From: Thozetella sp. PMI_491
Taxonomy: Eukaryota; Ascomycota; Sordariomycetes; Chaetosphaeriales; Chaetosphaeriaceae
Length of the DNA stretch: 64,000 nucleotides
Direction of reading: 5' to 3'
Assembly (NCBI GenBank): GCA_021432635.1
Contig: MU270041.1
Coordinates: forward strand, 529,523 to 593,522
Shown here piece by piece: positions 54,293 through 64,000 of the stretch. Each line of letters opens with the position of its first letter. Within the stretch, counting starts at the first letter, position 1. A model generated the notes under the pieces. The model saw only the letters and a program-made list of their open reading frames with translations. It made no database searches and was not told the origin of the DNA. Made by a program: the position numbers and the translations under genes.

Positions 54293-55873
54293 ATGGTAGA
54301 CCGGTCCAGCTTCGTGCACGATTTCATCCGTCGCCTCCAGGAGCGCCAGGCGCGGCGATGGGGGCGCACGATAGAGCGCGCCGAGCTGCCCGAATACGAC
54401 GTGGGGAGACCGGACGCGGCCGGCGCGGATGGCGTGGACGCGTCGTCGCCCGGGGGCCACGGCGCCGACCTGGACCTCATCGTCTCGCGCAGTACTCCGG
54501 TGTCGTTCCGCGTCGGCACGGGAGCCTCCATCTTCACGCAGGCACTCATCCCCGCCATGCTGGCGGCCCGCGCCGAGATCATCTTCGTGACTTGCTATTG
54601 GGCGCCGTCCAAGACGCTGGACGCCATCTCAGCCGCACTCGTCGACCTCGCCGACCGCCGGCGCCGCGCCAACGAAGACCGGAACAAGCGCAGTGAGGCC
54701 GCGCTTCCCCGTCTGCGCGTCCGCATCTGCCTCTCATCGGTGTCCCTGCTCCAGAAGCTACTCCACACCTCGTCGCCGGATGGGTACATCTATCCACCGG
54801 CTGCATGGCCCACCAAGCTCGGCCTGCCTGAGGCGACCCTCCTGGAGGCCGGCGGCATTGATATGCAAGTCAAGAGCCTGTTCTTCCTGCCCTTCAGCAT
54901 CATGCACCCAAAGTTCGTCATCATCGACCGCGAGCGAGCTTTCCTTCCCAGCTGTAATGTGAGCTGGGAGGCGTGGCTCGAGGCCTGCGTAGAGCTGTCC
55001 GGAGACGCTATGACCGGGCTAGTTGCCTTCTACGCACGCACTTGGGAGAAGAGCCTAGATTTTTGCCAGCCGCTCGCCCTGGGCGAAGGCATCGGGGATC
55101 TGAAAGACATTCTACCCCAGGTTGTGACCAGCTCAGCCCAGTCCCTGGTCTCCTTGGAGCCCTCCGCTCCGCCGGTACCAACGCTGGTCCTCCCCTCGTC
55201 TCACCACCGGAACCCAGCCTTCCGACCATTTCCATGGCAGCGATACGCGGATCCGCCGGACACGCCGCTCAACGTGGCGGTTCTCCAGCTACTTGGCGAC
55301 GCGCAGCGGAGCATCTATATGCAGACGCCCAACTTTACCACCCTGGCCGTGATTCCGCCCCTGCTGGCAGCGCTGGAGCGGGGCGTGGACGTCGAGATCG
55401 TGACCGGCCGGAGCATGATGATCCTGGAGCAGCTCCTCACGGCCGGGACGACCACGGCCCGGTGCTTGCAGGCTCTCATCAGCGGGCAGAGCAGCCTAGC
55501 GAAGAGCCGGAAATCGGCAGTCGACGAGAATGATGGCCTTCGCCAACTAGAGGCGCAGCCACCCCGTCTCGGCAGCCTGCGTATATTCTATTTCCAAGTG
55601 CGGCAGCAGCAGGCGAGCGCGGCGCCTAGTGGGCCGGGTATACGAGCCGATATGACCGAAGAAGACCCCGTGCAGTCTCACGTCAAACTCACCGTCGTAG
55701 ATGAACGTTACACAGTCCTAGGGTCCGGGAACATGGATCGCGCCAGTTGGTACACGAGCCAGGAGTTGGGGGTCCTCCTGGACGACTCTTCATTCGCCAG
55801 GCAGGTCAAAGATAGCGTGTCTACGGCGCTCAGGGGGCGGCTGCAGACCGCCTTTGACGCGACGGAGGCTTGA
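54293..55873 (+). CDS. Phospholipase D-superfamily protein with two HKD motifs
   Basis: Predicted 526-residue intronless member of the PLD superfamily (PLDc_2 type). Two catalytic motifs: His205-Pro-Lys (HPKFVIIDRERAFLPSCNVS), and His463-Val-Lys (HVKLTVVDERYTVLGSGN) with the full HxKx4Dx6GSxN pattern. The first motif has SxN in place of GSxN. N-terminal part: SFVHDFIRRLQERQARRWG, then VSFRVGTGASIFTQALIPAM and IFVTCYWAPSKTLDAISAAL. SIYMQTPNFTTLAVIPPLLA precedes the second half. No signal peptide. Such proteins resemble phosphatidylserine synthase/phosphatidyltransferase and nuclease relatives; the reaction is not settled. Convergent with the ThuA gene, 92 bp between stop codons. Confidence 0.9.
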   Translation: MVDRSSFVHDFIRRLQERQARRWGRTIERAELPEYDVGRPDAAGADGVDASSPGGHGADLDLIVSRSTPVSFRVGTGASIFTQALIPAMLAARAEIIFVTCYWAPSKTLDAISAALVDLADRRRRANEDRNKRSEAALPRLRVRICLSSVSLLQKLLHTSSPDGYIYPPAAWPTKLGLPEATLLEAGGIDMQVKSLFFLPFSIMHPKFVIIDRERAFLPSCNVSWEAWLEACVELSGDAMTGLVAFYARTWEKSLDFCQPLALGEGIGDLKDILPQVVTSSAQSLVSLEPSAPPVPTLVLPSSHHRNPAFRPFPWQRYADPPDTPLNVAVLQLLGDAQRSIYMQTPNFTTLAVIPPLLAALERGVDVEIVTGRSMMILEQLLTAGTTTARCLQALISGQSSLAKSRKSAVDENDGLRQLEAQPPRLGSLRIFYFQVRQQQASAAPSGPGIRADMTEEDPVQSHVKLTVVDERYTVLGSGNMDRASWYTSQELGVLLDDSSFARQVKDSVSTALRGRLQTAFDATEA

Positions 55874-55965
55874 CAAAGACGAATGGCGGGGAACCAATGT
55901 CAGACAAAAGCAACCTCTATGTGCCTCGACCGAGCTCCAAAACCCTATCGATAAGCTAGTCTCGG

Positions 55966-56700
55966 TCAAGGGAGCGCCCTGGCAGCCCACAGGATGGCGT
56001 TCTGCAGCTGCTCCAGGAACGTCGCATCCCGGTATGCTTCCTCAAAGTGGCCCAGGGCGGTGTAGAAGGACCTTCCGCCTTCGAACTCCTGGCACCAGGC
56101 AATTGGATGCTCCTCTCCATGGATGCCGCCTGTGTAAGATCCTTCGTCCACTACCATGAGAACCTGCACATTGCTGCTCGGCTGGCTCTTGAAGTTGTAC
56201 CATTCGTCAAACCAGCGCCACTCCCACGCGCCCTCGTCGGTGGCGCCCACGCCTCCCTCCTTTCCCATGCTTCCGGCCAAGATAGGATGCGTCGGGTTTG
56301 AGATGCGCAAGAGGCCGTTCTGCGGCTGCGGGTGGTCCTGAAATGCGGCCCCGATTAGCCGCGCATACCATCCCGAGACATCGCCCGGCATCCCGGTGCT
56401 AGCGCCGTGGATCGCGACAACCCCGCCTCCGCCAAGCACGAAGCCCTTGAGGGCGTCGAGCTGGCCCGGCGACAGGAAATCGCCTGCGGTCTGGAGCAGC
56501 ACGATGACGCCGAATTGCGCCAGAGACTCGGGCGTGAAGATTGCCGGATCCTCGGTGGCTTCAGCCGTGGCGTGGAGGCTGGGCAGCCTCCCGGCTAGCG
56601 CCGTGAGCGCCACAGCGGCGGCCGGGATGCATGCATGGCGGTAGCCGTTGGACGCCGTGGCGCTGAAGATGAGAAGCCGCAGGTCCTTTGCTGGCGCCAT
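55966..56700 (-). CDS. ThuA-like domain protein
   Basis: Predicted 244-residue protein with a ThuA (trehalose-utilisation-like, class I glutamine-amidotransferase-like) fold, intronless, ATG at 56700. RLLIFSATASNGYRHACIPA opens the domain. FGVIVLLQTAGDFLSPGQLD, GFVLGGGGVVAIHGASTGMP and WYARLIGAAFQDHPQPQNGL are its hallmarks. NPTHPILAGS, WRWFDEWYNFKSQPSSNVQV, HPIAWCQEFEGGRSFYTALG and HFEEAYRDATFLEQLQNAIL complete it, close to full family length. The nucleophile Cys of amidotransferases is absent from the elbow (HGAST), as usual in ThuA. In fungi such proteins are often sugar-catabolism related; substrate unknown. An upstream in-frame extension to 56931 has no similarity and was left out. Confidence 0.9.
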   Translation of the reverse strand: MAPAKDLRLLIFSATASNGYRHACIPAAAVALTALAGRLPSLHATAEATEDPAIFTPESLAQFGVIVLLQTAGDFLSPGQLDALKGFVLGGGGVVAIHGASTGMPGDVSGWYARLIGAAFQDHPQPQNGLLRISNPTHPILAGSMGKEGGVGATDEGAWEWRWFDEWYNFKSQPSSNVQVLMVVDEGSYTGGIHGEEHPIAWCQEFEGGRSFYTALGHFEEAYRDATFLEQLQNAILWAARALP

Positions 56701-57430
56701 CCCCTCCTGTCTTAGTGGGCCTGGGCGGCCGCCGAGGTTGGTCGCAGGTTGTGTTTCGCTGCCGCGCCCGTGTGGATGGTCTGACCGGTAGAATAGCTGC
56801 CTGTTGTGCTGACGGATGGGTTGTAAAATGCGGCAGAGATAGACAATGGAATTATTGGCTGATAGTACATGAAGAGATATTATAGCGTCATCGGACTTGG
56901 CAGCCCGATTACGAAATACTGCTTTGAGCATGGCCCGCAGAACCCTGCGAGCTTCTCTACTAACTACGTACCTAGTAAGACCCTAAGTCTAGACCGGGGT
57001 GCTATCTATCTCGCTGCCGATACTTGACTTCGTGGCTGGCTTGTGTGACTTGAAAAGATACCTAGTCGCCGGTGACGTAGGAACTTCGGTGCAGTACAAA
57101 ACTGAACTGTATTACTGTTGCTATTTTGAGCCCGAAAAAAAAAGGAACCGGCAAAGCACGCCATACGCCGCCCGCTGACCGGGCATCCCCGTGTCTATCA
57201 CGCCTAGAAAATCAGACCGTCTCTTGATACCTGGAACCGGGATCCTGAGCGCCACAGCTCTTTGGGTATACTGCGACTTCCGCTCCGGGGCTAACTGCCG
57301 CACCACCCCTATGCACAAGAATCTGAGCCCACTATGACTCCGTGAAGATCCGCCGCGACCCCGCGACCCCCCTGGCCTATTCTCTGCCCTCTTGGTACCG
57401 TGCAGTGCCATCGACTCCTCTCCCCCTCCC
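56701..57430. other. Intergenic between ThuA-like and Zn2Cys6 genes
   Basis: No gene seen in 730 bp. Confidence 0.5.
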
Positions 57431-59533
57431 TCACAGGCCTGCGGTAAGCTCACTCTTCTCATACTCGCCAGCGTCATCCGGCAGGACGCGGGTGAACTGC
57501 ATCGTCATGGACCGGGTCTCGGCGTTCCAGCATGAGTTGGTCCATACGAAGCGCGCCATGGCGGGGATCTGGCCCGTCAGCACGTCCATGCCCATCTCCT
57601 CCAGGCTGACCAGCGCCGCCATGCCGTTGCTCAGTGATCGGCTGTCCCAGTTGCACTCGCGCGCGTCGCATCGGCTGACGAGCGTGAGTGCCTCGAGCCT
57701 GATCGCCCGGTTGCGGCACTTGGCGATGACGAAGCCCAGTATCGGGAGCAGGCCGGCATCGTTGCTGAAGGGGGCTTTGCGTGTGCGCGGTCGGGTATTG
57801 CCGGTGCCGGCCTGGGCCTTGACGACGAAGGCCTGGCAGCGCCCGAGGATCTCGCCGAACTGGGGTAGGAAGGCATCGTAGAGCATCTCGGTGTTGTCGA
57901 GGCAGCAAGTGGTGTAGATGGTAGCCACGAGGTGCTGGATCATGAGCATTTCGAGCCCCTTGCTCATCGGTCTCCCCGCTACGTAGCTTGGTCGTGCGCC
58001 TCGCCGCCTATCCTGGTCCTGGATGCCGGCCTCGGCCGACTCGCTCCTCCGCAGCAGGTCAAGCACGCCGCCGAACCGGCGCAGCCAGACGATATGCTCG
58101 CCTTGCTCGCGCCCCGCGTCCAGAATGTCGAAGTCGTAAGCGTGGTTGAGGTTGTGCCACATGGCCTTCTGGAAGAAATTGCCCAGCACGGGCAGGTAAA
58201 AGTCCCAGGCGGCGCGGGCTTGTTCGAGCGTGCTCGGGTAGCTGGCGATGTGTCGGTTCACCAACGGGTCGGTCAAGCGCGGGTCCAGCAGCAGGTGGTA
58301 CGCGAACTTGCAATGTGGGAAGGGCATGTAGACGCTCGCGGTGCTAAGCCTAGCGAACATCTGTGTCATCTCGGCCACATCTTCGTCCTCGGTGGCTTGG
58401 CCCTGGGAGGCGATCGGGGTTGACCGCGAATCTGGGCCATGCGGGCTAGATGGCGCAGAGGATGGCGACGCAGAGAGCGATGTCGGCGGGTGAGCCGGCA
58501 GCTGCAGCGTGCTATGGAGGAGCTGGGCGTCAATGCTAGCGTTGAGAGTGGTGCTCCCGAGTACCTTGATGCCGGAGCGGATGAGCGAGCCGGAAGCGTG
58601 GTAGTTGCCCTGCATGTTCTCGAAGGCGATGAACAGCAGAGTGGCGATCATGGTCAGGCGCGTGTCGGTCCGCAGAGAGCCCATTTTCTGGCGTAGGTGG
58701 CTTAGGGCCTTGGCATGGTGGTTGAGCGCGGCCTGGTGGTGCATATTCCGGCGCGTGTCAACCCAGCTGGGGTGCTGAGGCGAGCCCGGCCGAAGATTTA
58801 GTTCCTCGAGCGCGGCTGTGATGGCCCGATAGCACGCGCCGATGCTCAGGACCGAGTGACGGATGCAGTCGTTCATGAGGCCTTCCCGCAACGACAGGCG
58901 CATCCAGAAGCTGGACTCAAAATACGGCGATAACTCCTCGACGACTTCGTTCTGGAACACGCTCCAGTAGAAGTTGTCGTCGTCCTCCCAGTCAAACAGG
59001 AGAGATGGCGGCCGAGAGAGTGGGAGAGGAGCGTTCCTTTGGGCGCCCGCCGCGGCGCCGTCGTGATTGCTGTTGTCGCCGCGCTGCGCGGGATACGCGA
59101 CCACGACCGACGGCGCAGGAATTGGCATAGCGGCTGTCGTGTTCATGTTAGGGCCGCTCGTGGCCGGTGACAGCGCCGGCAGGGTGGGCGCCGGGGCCAC
59201 CGCCGCGCCCTTTGGCCGTGGAAGTAGGAGGCGCTCGATCCGCGCCGGCTTGGTCTCCTTGATGGGTCTCGGGGACGCGTAGCCCTCACAGGGGATGCCG
59301 AAGGTCTCACACCGCAGGCATCCCCCCTCTTTGCGTTCGTCACACTTGAGGTGACGGCGCTTGCAGCTGAGGCATCCCGTCCGAACCTTCGGCTTGCTGG
59401 CGCGCTTCCGGGGCGCCTTCGCCGACGCGCCTGACTTGGCCGAATCGGGTGAGCTGCTACGGTCGCCGGGCCCCCGGCGGGACGAGTACGCCCACAGGGC
59501 CTGAGCCGTGATTCTCCCCTCGTCGACAGCCAT
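57431..59533 (-). CDS. Zn2Cys6 fungal transcription factor
   Basis: Predicted 700-residue nuclear regulator, intronless. The binuclear zinc cluster has Cys54, 57, 64, 72, 75 and 82 (RTGCLSCKRRHLKCDERK, GGCLRCETFGIPCEGY), spaced CX2CX6CX7CX2CX6C, preceded by a basic nuclear-localisation-like run (APRKRASKPKVR). A Pro/Ala-rich linker follows. Then comes the middle homology region of the fungal_TF_2 type: LLFDWEDDDNFYWSVFQNEV, VEELSPYFESSFWMRLSLRE, NDCIRHSVLSIGACYRAITA, HHQAALNHHAKALSHLRQKM and ENMQGNYHASGSLIRSGIKV. The start ATG is at 59533 (MAVDEGRITAQ); the frame is open further upstream through a Pro run coded by the GGA repeat, but without ATG. Target genes unknown; it is too far from the RiPP genes to be called their regulator. 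Confidence 0.92.
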   Translation of the reverse strand: MAVDEGRITAQALWAYSSRRGPGDRSSSPDSAKSGASAKAPRKRASKPKVRTGCLSCKRRHLKCDERKEGGCLRCETFGIPCEGYASPRPIKETKPARIERLLLPRPKGAAVAPAPTLPALSPATSGPNMNTTAAMPIPAPSVVVAYPAQRGDNSNHDGAAAGAQRNAPLPLSRPPSLLFDWEDDDNFYWSVFQNEVVEELSPYFESSFWMRLSLREGLMNDCIRHSVLSIGACYRAITAALEELNLRPGSPQHPSWVDTRRNMHHQAALNHHAKALSHLRQKMGSLRTDTRLTMIATLLFIAFENMQGNYHASGSLIRSGIKVLGSTTLNASIDAQLLHSTLQLPAHPPTSLSASPSSAPSSPHGPDSRSTPIASQGQATEDEDVAEMTQMFARLSTASVYMPFPHCKFAYHLLLDPRLTDPLVNRHIASYPSTLEQARAAWDFYLPVLGNFFQKAMWHNLNHAYDFDILDAGREQGEHIVWLRRFGGVLDLLRRSESAEAGIQDQDRRRGARPSYVAGRPMSKGLEMLMIQHLVATIYTTCCLDNTEMLYDAFLPQFGEILGRCQAFVVKAQAGTGNTRPRTRKAPFSNDAGLLPILGFVIAKCRNRAIRLEALTLVSRCDARECNWDSRSLSNGMAALVSLEEMGMDVLTGQIPAMARFVWTNSCWNAETRSMTMQFTRVLPDDAGEYEKSELTAGL

Positions 59534-59550
59534 CCGGGAAGCGGAAGAGC

Positions 59551-59579
59551 GGGGGGGAGGAGGAGGAGGAGGAGGAGTA
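59551..59579. repeat. Purine-rich (GGA)n microsatellite upstream of the Zn2Cys6 gene
   Basis: A run of G7 followed by about seven AGG units, 18-46 bp before the start of the Zn2Cys6 gene (which reads away on the minus strand). As an mRNA this is a CCT-rich leader. Confidence 0.85.
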
Positions 59580-61228
59580 GGAGAGGAGGTTAGCAATACG
59601 AATTGCGGGAACCGATGACCAGGTCACGATATTCGAGGTTCTTCCTCCCTATTCGCGGAGGCGACAAGATGGTCGTTCGTCGAGGTGCTTCCGCCGATGG
59701 TTCGGCGCTGCGACTCTGCAATGTAGCAATTGAGGTCCCAGCAGACGCGGTTGAGTAGTCGGGGCAGCTCGACTGGATAAGAACGAAATAGAAGCGAGAG
59801 ATCAGTTCAGTAATCGAGGGTCGCTGGCGACTGCCCTGACTAAGGCTGTCTTTTTGTAACTCTGGGAATGGGAGATGTGTGGGCATGCATGTGGTAGGGG
59901 GCCATCGGGATGCCTCAGGGCGCGCGAGGGCCAAGCCGAACGGGAGTGGTCTTCCCTGTCATTTGCTGATGTGCTGGAGTATGGCCTGCTCCATGTCAGC
60001 CGGTTCAGGGATGGCTCGGGCAAGTGATATGCAGCTCTGGCTGACGCCCAAAAGATGACCGCGGCGAGACGCGAGCGGTACGTACCTCCTGCCGTGCGGA
60101 TCAACGAGATTTGTTCTTTCCTCTTTTCTTCTCTCCTTCTATGCGCCTTGCTCTATCCGGCCAACCAGCCAGGCCAGGATTGGGAAACCCCTTCGCCAAC
60201 GGGGAACCGACAGGGTTGAGAATGGACGGTTACCAGGGTCCGGGGTGGGGCGAAAGGGGGAGAGAAATAGCAGGGGAGCGGGATAGCGACTTAGTTGTGA
60301 TGCTGGGGGAATCTGCGCTTGATTCGCCTGATTCCCCCCCCCTGCCTCCCCCCCCCCCCCCGGCCCTTAGCAGTCGCCTACCGGACGTGCGTCCTGTACC
60401 GTGACTCGACATAGGGATAAACCACTGCCCCATGCAATGCAATCGGACACGCTGTCTAGCGTGGCAAGTGGGCGACGGCGACCAGAGAGAAAAGGGTCGC
60501 ACTTGCCGCTTCAAGCGTCTAGCCCAGCCGGCCATCTAGGCAGCCGGATTAACAGACTCCGTGTGGTGGGGAGGATGAGGGAGGAGGAGCAGTAGGGAGG
60601 TGGTAGGTGCATGTGCAGCGTGCAGAGTGCGTGCGTTGCTCGACTAGAGGCTACCCTGGCGTCCTGTTGGCCGGTGTGGGAGGGCGCCGGCACAGAAACA
60701 GGCCTAGGCTGGTAGGAACCGGCGGACCCTAGGGGGAGGCCTGGGCCCACCGCCTGCTTTGTAAGGGAAGACGTTAAAATAGAAGTGCTTTTGCTATCCA
60801 AATGCCCAGCCGGTGGGAAGCTAATAATCGCAGGGCCGGCTTAGTACTACCGCTTCCTCCTCTCTTTGTCTCCCCACTCCACCCCAGTCGAAGGGGGGGC
60901 ACAGGCGCCACTCTCCCAAGAGGCGTCTTCCTGGAACACCACCCAAATTTCTCCTTTCGTTTTACCTACCTCATTGGGCCGTCCGCGGTAGGGCTGAGGA
61001 GGTTCCGGGACCCATCGCCTGCTGAGAATCCCTCCTAGCCCTCCTCCTCCCTCTTTGGTCGCTCGGCAATTAGGTACAGGAGGTAGGTTTATGAACTCGG
61101 CCATGAGCTAGGTCGTTCGACATGACCGGACACCAGCAACCCAACTTTCAGTGACCTGCCACACTGCCTCACTCGCCCCAATCTCATCGCTTAGCTTCAG
61201 CCGCCCCGCCCGGCCACATCCCGACACT

Positions 61229-61264
61229 TTGCAGCCCACCTTGCAGCCCACCTTGCAGCCCGGC
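61229..61264 (+). repeat. 12-bp tandem repeat TTGCAGCCCACC, nearly 3 copies
   Basis: Two exact units and a third diverging after nine bases (TTGCAGCCCGGC). Noncoding. Confidence 0.8.
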
Positions 61265-62883
61265 TGGCGAATCTCCGGAATGAAACTCTAGCCAGAGGTA
61301 TTCCCGCGGCGAGGCGCGGGGGACCCTGGGACCGCCCTATCCAATGCAGACTATCCTGTGTGCGTCTGTGTGTTTTTATTCCGCGCCTCATTTCAATGGC
61401 TCATCCTCCAGCGATGGCCCCCGATGTGGCGCTAGAGTGGAACAAGTCGCCTGGCGCAGCCGGATCGAGGATAGGAGCTGATTGCTGGTTAGTGGTGGAT
61501 ATATAATCCCAGGATAGTAAAGTGTGAGTGCACAAGGGACAAGGGGGGGCGGAGGCGAGCGAAAGGTGGCCAGCGCTGGCTGGGTGGTCCAAACATGGGA
61601 TGATAGCCCAACTTACCTTCAAACTCAAGGTAAGCAACCAAGGCGTGCTGCAAGGAACTACAGTACAGTACCAGGGCACCGGTTTTCTCCCTCAGGTGGG
61701 CCGCTGTCTACTAGTACGCCGCACAGAGCGTCTTGGATCCCTGCATCCCGCCAAGTAGCAAGCTTCATGCAAAGGACGTCGCAGTCACAATGCCCTTCTA
61801 GCTAAGCGCGAAACGCCTGGCGGTTGATTTGCAGCGCCGAACTACCTCGAGGCGTGCTTCGTAGGCAGCCACCGCCCATGGCTACGGGTTGCCGAGCCCC
61901 CTGCCCCCAAGGGGCGTCATTGCCGTTTACAGCACTACGCAGGGTTCCGGCCCGGCGGCGTAGTCCGGCCAGATCGAGGGGCGGTTTGCCCTATCCATCG
62001 AATCAGACGAACGGTAACTTCGGCGGTGGCTGCATTGCCGCGTTCCAGGCGCCGCCTCCGCGGCCTCAACGATGTGGCGCGCTTCCCGAGAGTAAGGCCG
62101 AGATCCGGAATAGATGGCATGGAAATATGGAAGCATGGAAGCGGGCAGAGCAGAGGCGGCTTCTCACTGCCGGCACCCGGCCGGCCCTCTTCCGCGCGAG
62201 AGGGTTGGTAGGGCGCACGCCCGCCGGATACGAGGCACCCTGGTATCAGGGTTTTCCCCTCCCTCAGGTGCTGAGACAGGCGTGGGGTACAGTAGGGGTA
62301 TAGTAGAACACATGCAGGGGAGAGATCCACGTGGGCAGCATTGACGCTGGTTGCCCCAGGATGTAAGCTGATGAACCCCAAAAGGCGCGGGACGATTCGC
62401 GTTGCAACTAGCACTCGCTGGCTCTGCGAGGATGACTGCGGTGCAATGAGCGCGGCATGGTGAAGAGTGAACGCGCCCAACGTTTGTACGTGCGGCCGCA
62501 TTCCGGCCGCACACGCGGACTTAACCCGTAGTCCAGCGCCAATACCCGGGGAAAAAAAAATAGATGGCACCAGCAGCTGACCTCAGATGCCACACAATAG
62601 GCGAGAGGTAGCAGCACGACTCCGCATAGGTGAGTAAGCACGCATATTCGCAGTAGGTAGTCCGTGATTCTCATTGACTCGTGCGGCGCCACGCTGGGAT
62701 GTCTTTTCCCGATGGGGCTGTGTCTATTTCTCTCTACCTAGTGTTCGTCTTGTGTTGTTCGCTCGGGTGGCTGCTATACCAATCTACCTACCGAGAGCAG
62801 GCAACACTGCGAGCGAGTCACTTCGCTCGGACTTCCCGCCGCGCCCGCCCCCCCAACTCCCCACTTCCTCGTGTTACCATGCA

Positions 62884-64000
62884 CTAGTAGACGTAGACAA
62901 ACTCGTCGTTCTCCCGGTCCGTGAGATCAGCAAACGCCATGTTGCCGATCGAGGTTGCGTTATCGGCGTTGAACTCGACGTAGGTCCGCTCCATCGAGTG
63001 GTCGTGGATTTTGGCCGGCTTGCCATTGCGGACCCGTCGCTTCTCCTGCTGCCGGTTCAGGAAGAAGAGGACTCCCACCTGCAGTAGCACCACGCAGATG
63101 ATCATGACATAGACGCCTAGCGTGCCCTGCAGACCGGGGCGGTAGGCCGGCGAGTCAGTGCTCTTGAACAGCAGCGGCCCGACGATGTTGCCCGCCGACG
63201 CTGCAGCATTGTACAGCGACATGACTACCGACTTCTTGGTCTGCCCGGCCGTGTTGGCTAGGATCCACGACACGATGAGTGTGTTGGTGCCGAAGATGAA
63301 GGCGAGCAGGTAATAGCCCACCAGGAGCGGTCCGGTGTGGTCGCTCCCCCGCGGGAGGACGTACAGCATGATGAGGCCAACAAGCACGGGGATCAGGATC
63401 GCCACCAGTATCACCGACTTCCACCGCGCGCGAAGGACCAGGAATGCAACACCGATAATGACGAGGTACTGGATCGCTCCGAACGGCATGTTGAGCAGCG
63501 ACGTTGTGTACTTGTCGAAGCCGATCCCACTGAGGATCAGCGGCCCGAACGCGTTGGTCACCTGCGCTCCGAGGTTGTTGCCGAACGACATGGCGATGAA
63601 CAAGTACGTCTTAGGGTCGAGGGCCACTTCGATGACGTGGGCAAACTTGAACTCAGTCGATGTAGCCATGCTCTGGTTGGCGCGGAGCCGTTCCCGTGCT
63701 TGCGCCCGCTCGTGCTCCGTCAGGAACCGCGCCGACTCGATGCCGTTGTCCAGCTTCCAGTACACAAACGGTACGCTAATGATGGTGATGAGCCCGGTGA
63801 AGAGGAAGATGCTAGCGGCGCCGGCGCCGGCGGTCAGCAAGGTGTGAGCGGAAGGAGGGGCGCATTGGTGCACTACTCACGTCTGCCATGGGGCTAGGAT
63901 GGACGAGTTGATCTTGCCGAGGCCGTAAGAGAGGGCCGCCGCCACGATCGTCGCCAGGCCGTTGGTCCCATACCACGCGGCGACCCGAAGCGGCTGCTCC
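62884..64000 (-). CDS. MFS permease, Dal5-like ACS family, 5' part beyond the window
   Basis: C-terminal part of a second allantoate-permease-like transporter, running off the right edge. Exons seen: 63881-64000 (incomplete) and 62884-63811, joined by a 69-bp intron (GTGAGT...GCTAG) that gives SSILAPWQTIFLFTGLITII. Family features: LRVAAWYGTNGLATIVAAAL, then FLTEHERAQARERLRANQ (the cytosolic loop), NNLGAQVTNAFGPLILSGIG, SWILANTAGQTKKSVVMSLY and NAAASAGNIVGPLLFKS. The tail KPAKIHDHSMERTYVEFNAD followed by FADLTDRENDEFVYVY is typical of Dal5-like proteins. At least 349 residues are present; about 150 N-terminal residues are missing. Similar in type to the permease at 52010 but not a close duplicate. 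Confidence 0.92.

Larger units (their letters stand above)
59534..62883. other. Gene-poor region, about 3.35 kb
   Basis: No gene recognised on either strand. Contains the Zn2Cys6 promoter, two C-homopolymers near 60334-60361 (the longer is 14 C), a short 12-bp tandem repeat (61229-61264) and generic GC-balanced sequence. Frames up to 211 codons (61935-62570 minus) lack protein features. Confidence 0.45.

Noticed and set aside
61935-62570. 211-codon minus-strand frame
   Set aside because: No domain, signal or conserved pattern; likely chance.

Overview
The window is nuclear DNA of a filamentous ascomycete (Pezizomycotina; Sordariomycete-like is a guess). Genes are compact, with short introns of about 50-100 bp (GT-AG, CTAAC/CTGAC-type branch sites). 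The families are typical of moulds: HET domain, Zn2Cys6 regulator, UstYa/DUF3328, NB-TPR receptors, DUF8021 and small secreted cysteine-rich proteins. There are no bacterial-style operons, and I found no tRNA, rRNA or CRISPR. About 25 genes are supported; exon joins were checked for reading phase by hand.

Left part (0-19 kb), accessory and gene-poor. It holds a TRI12-like MFS exporter (946-2923), an AYG1-like polyketide-type hydrolase (3778-5400) and a TRP14-like thioredoxin-fold gene (7371-7854). Next comes what looks like a ribosomal-peptide (RiPP) cluster of the dikaritin type. A UstYa-family oxidase (9397-10523, minus) is divergent from a secreted precursor (11502-12197, plus) that carries 13 identical copies of a DLQYFPS core, separated by KR Kex2 sites. 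A vanillyl-alcohol-oxidase-like flavoprotein (14467-16493) lies just beyond, and two small secreted protein genes, one frameshifted, flank it. The core LQYFPS is not one I know from ustiloxin, phomopsin, asperipin, victorin or epichloecyclin, so this is the best candidate for an undescribed system.

Middle part (20-29 kb), metabolic. It holds an App1-like phosphatidate phosphatase, a GST, an amidohydrolase, a GH2 glycosidase and a class I methyltransferase.

29-33.6 kb is a cell-death or allorecognition locus. A divergent pair consists of an NB-ARC/TPR receptor (29368-31936, minus) and a PNP_UDP-domain effector (32255-33553, plus). The N-terminus of the receptor and the C-terminus of the effector share a short Gly/Asn-rich motif ending GG-x-x-T-N-N-F, as expected for amyloid-templated NLR signalling. 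The receptor is broken by two in-frame TAG codons and a one-base frameshift, and a 170-N assembly gap sits in its TPR repeats.

Right part (34.6-64 kb) mixes core and accessory genes: AP-2 mu adaptin with a predicted 7-nt last exon, a DUF8021 secreted protein, a HET-domain protein, an O-methyltransferase, a bestrophin channel, a 100-residue secreted six-cysteine protein, two ACS-family MFS permeases (the second runs off the right edge), a PLD-superfamily protein, a ThuA-like protein and a Zn2Cys6 transcription factor. Long gene-poor stretches (about 45.4-49.8, 50.1-52.0 and 59.5-62.9 kb) contain AT-rich, possibly RIP-degraded patches and simple repeats.
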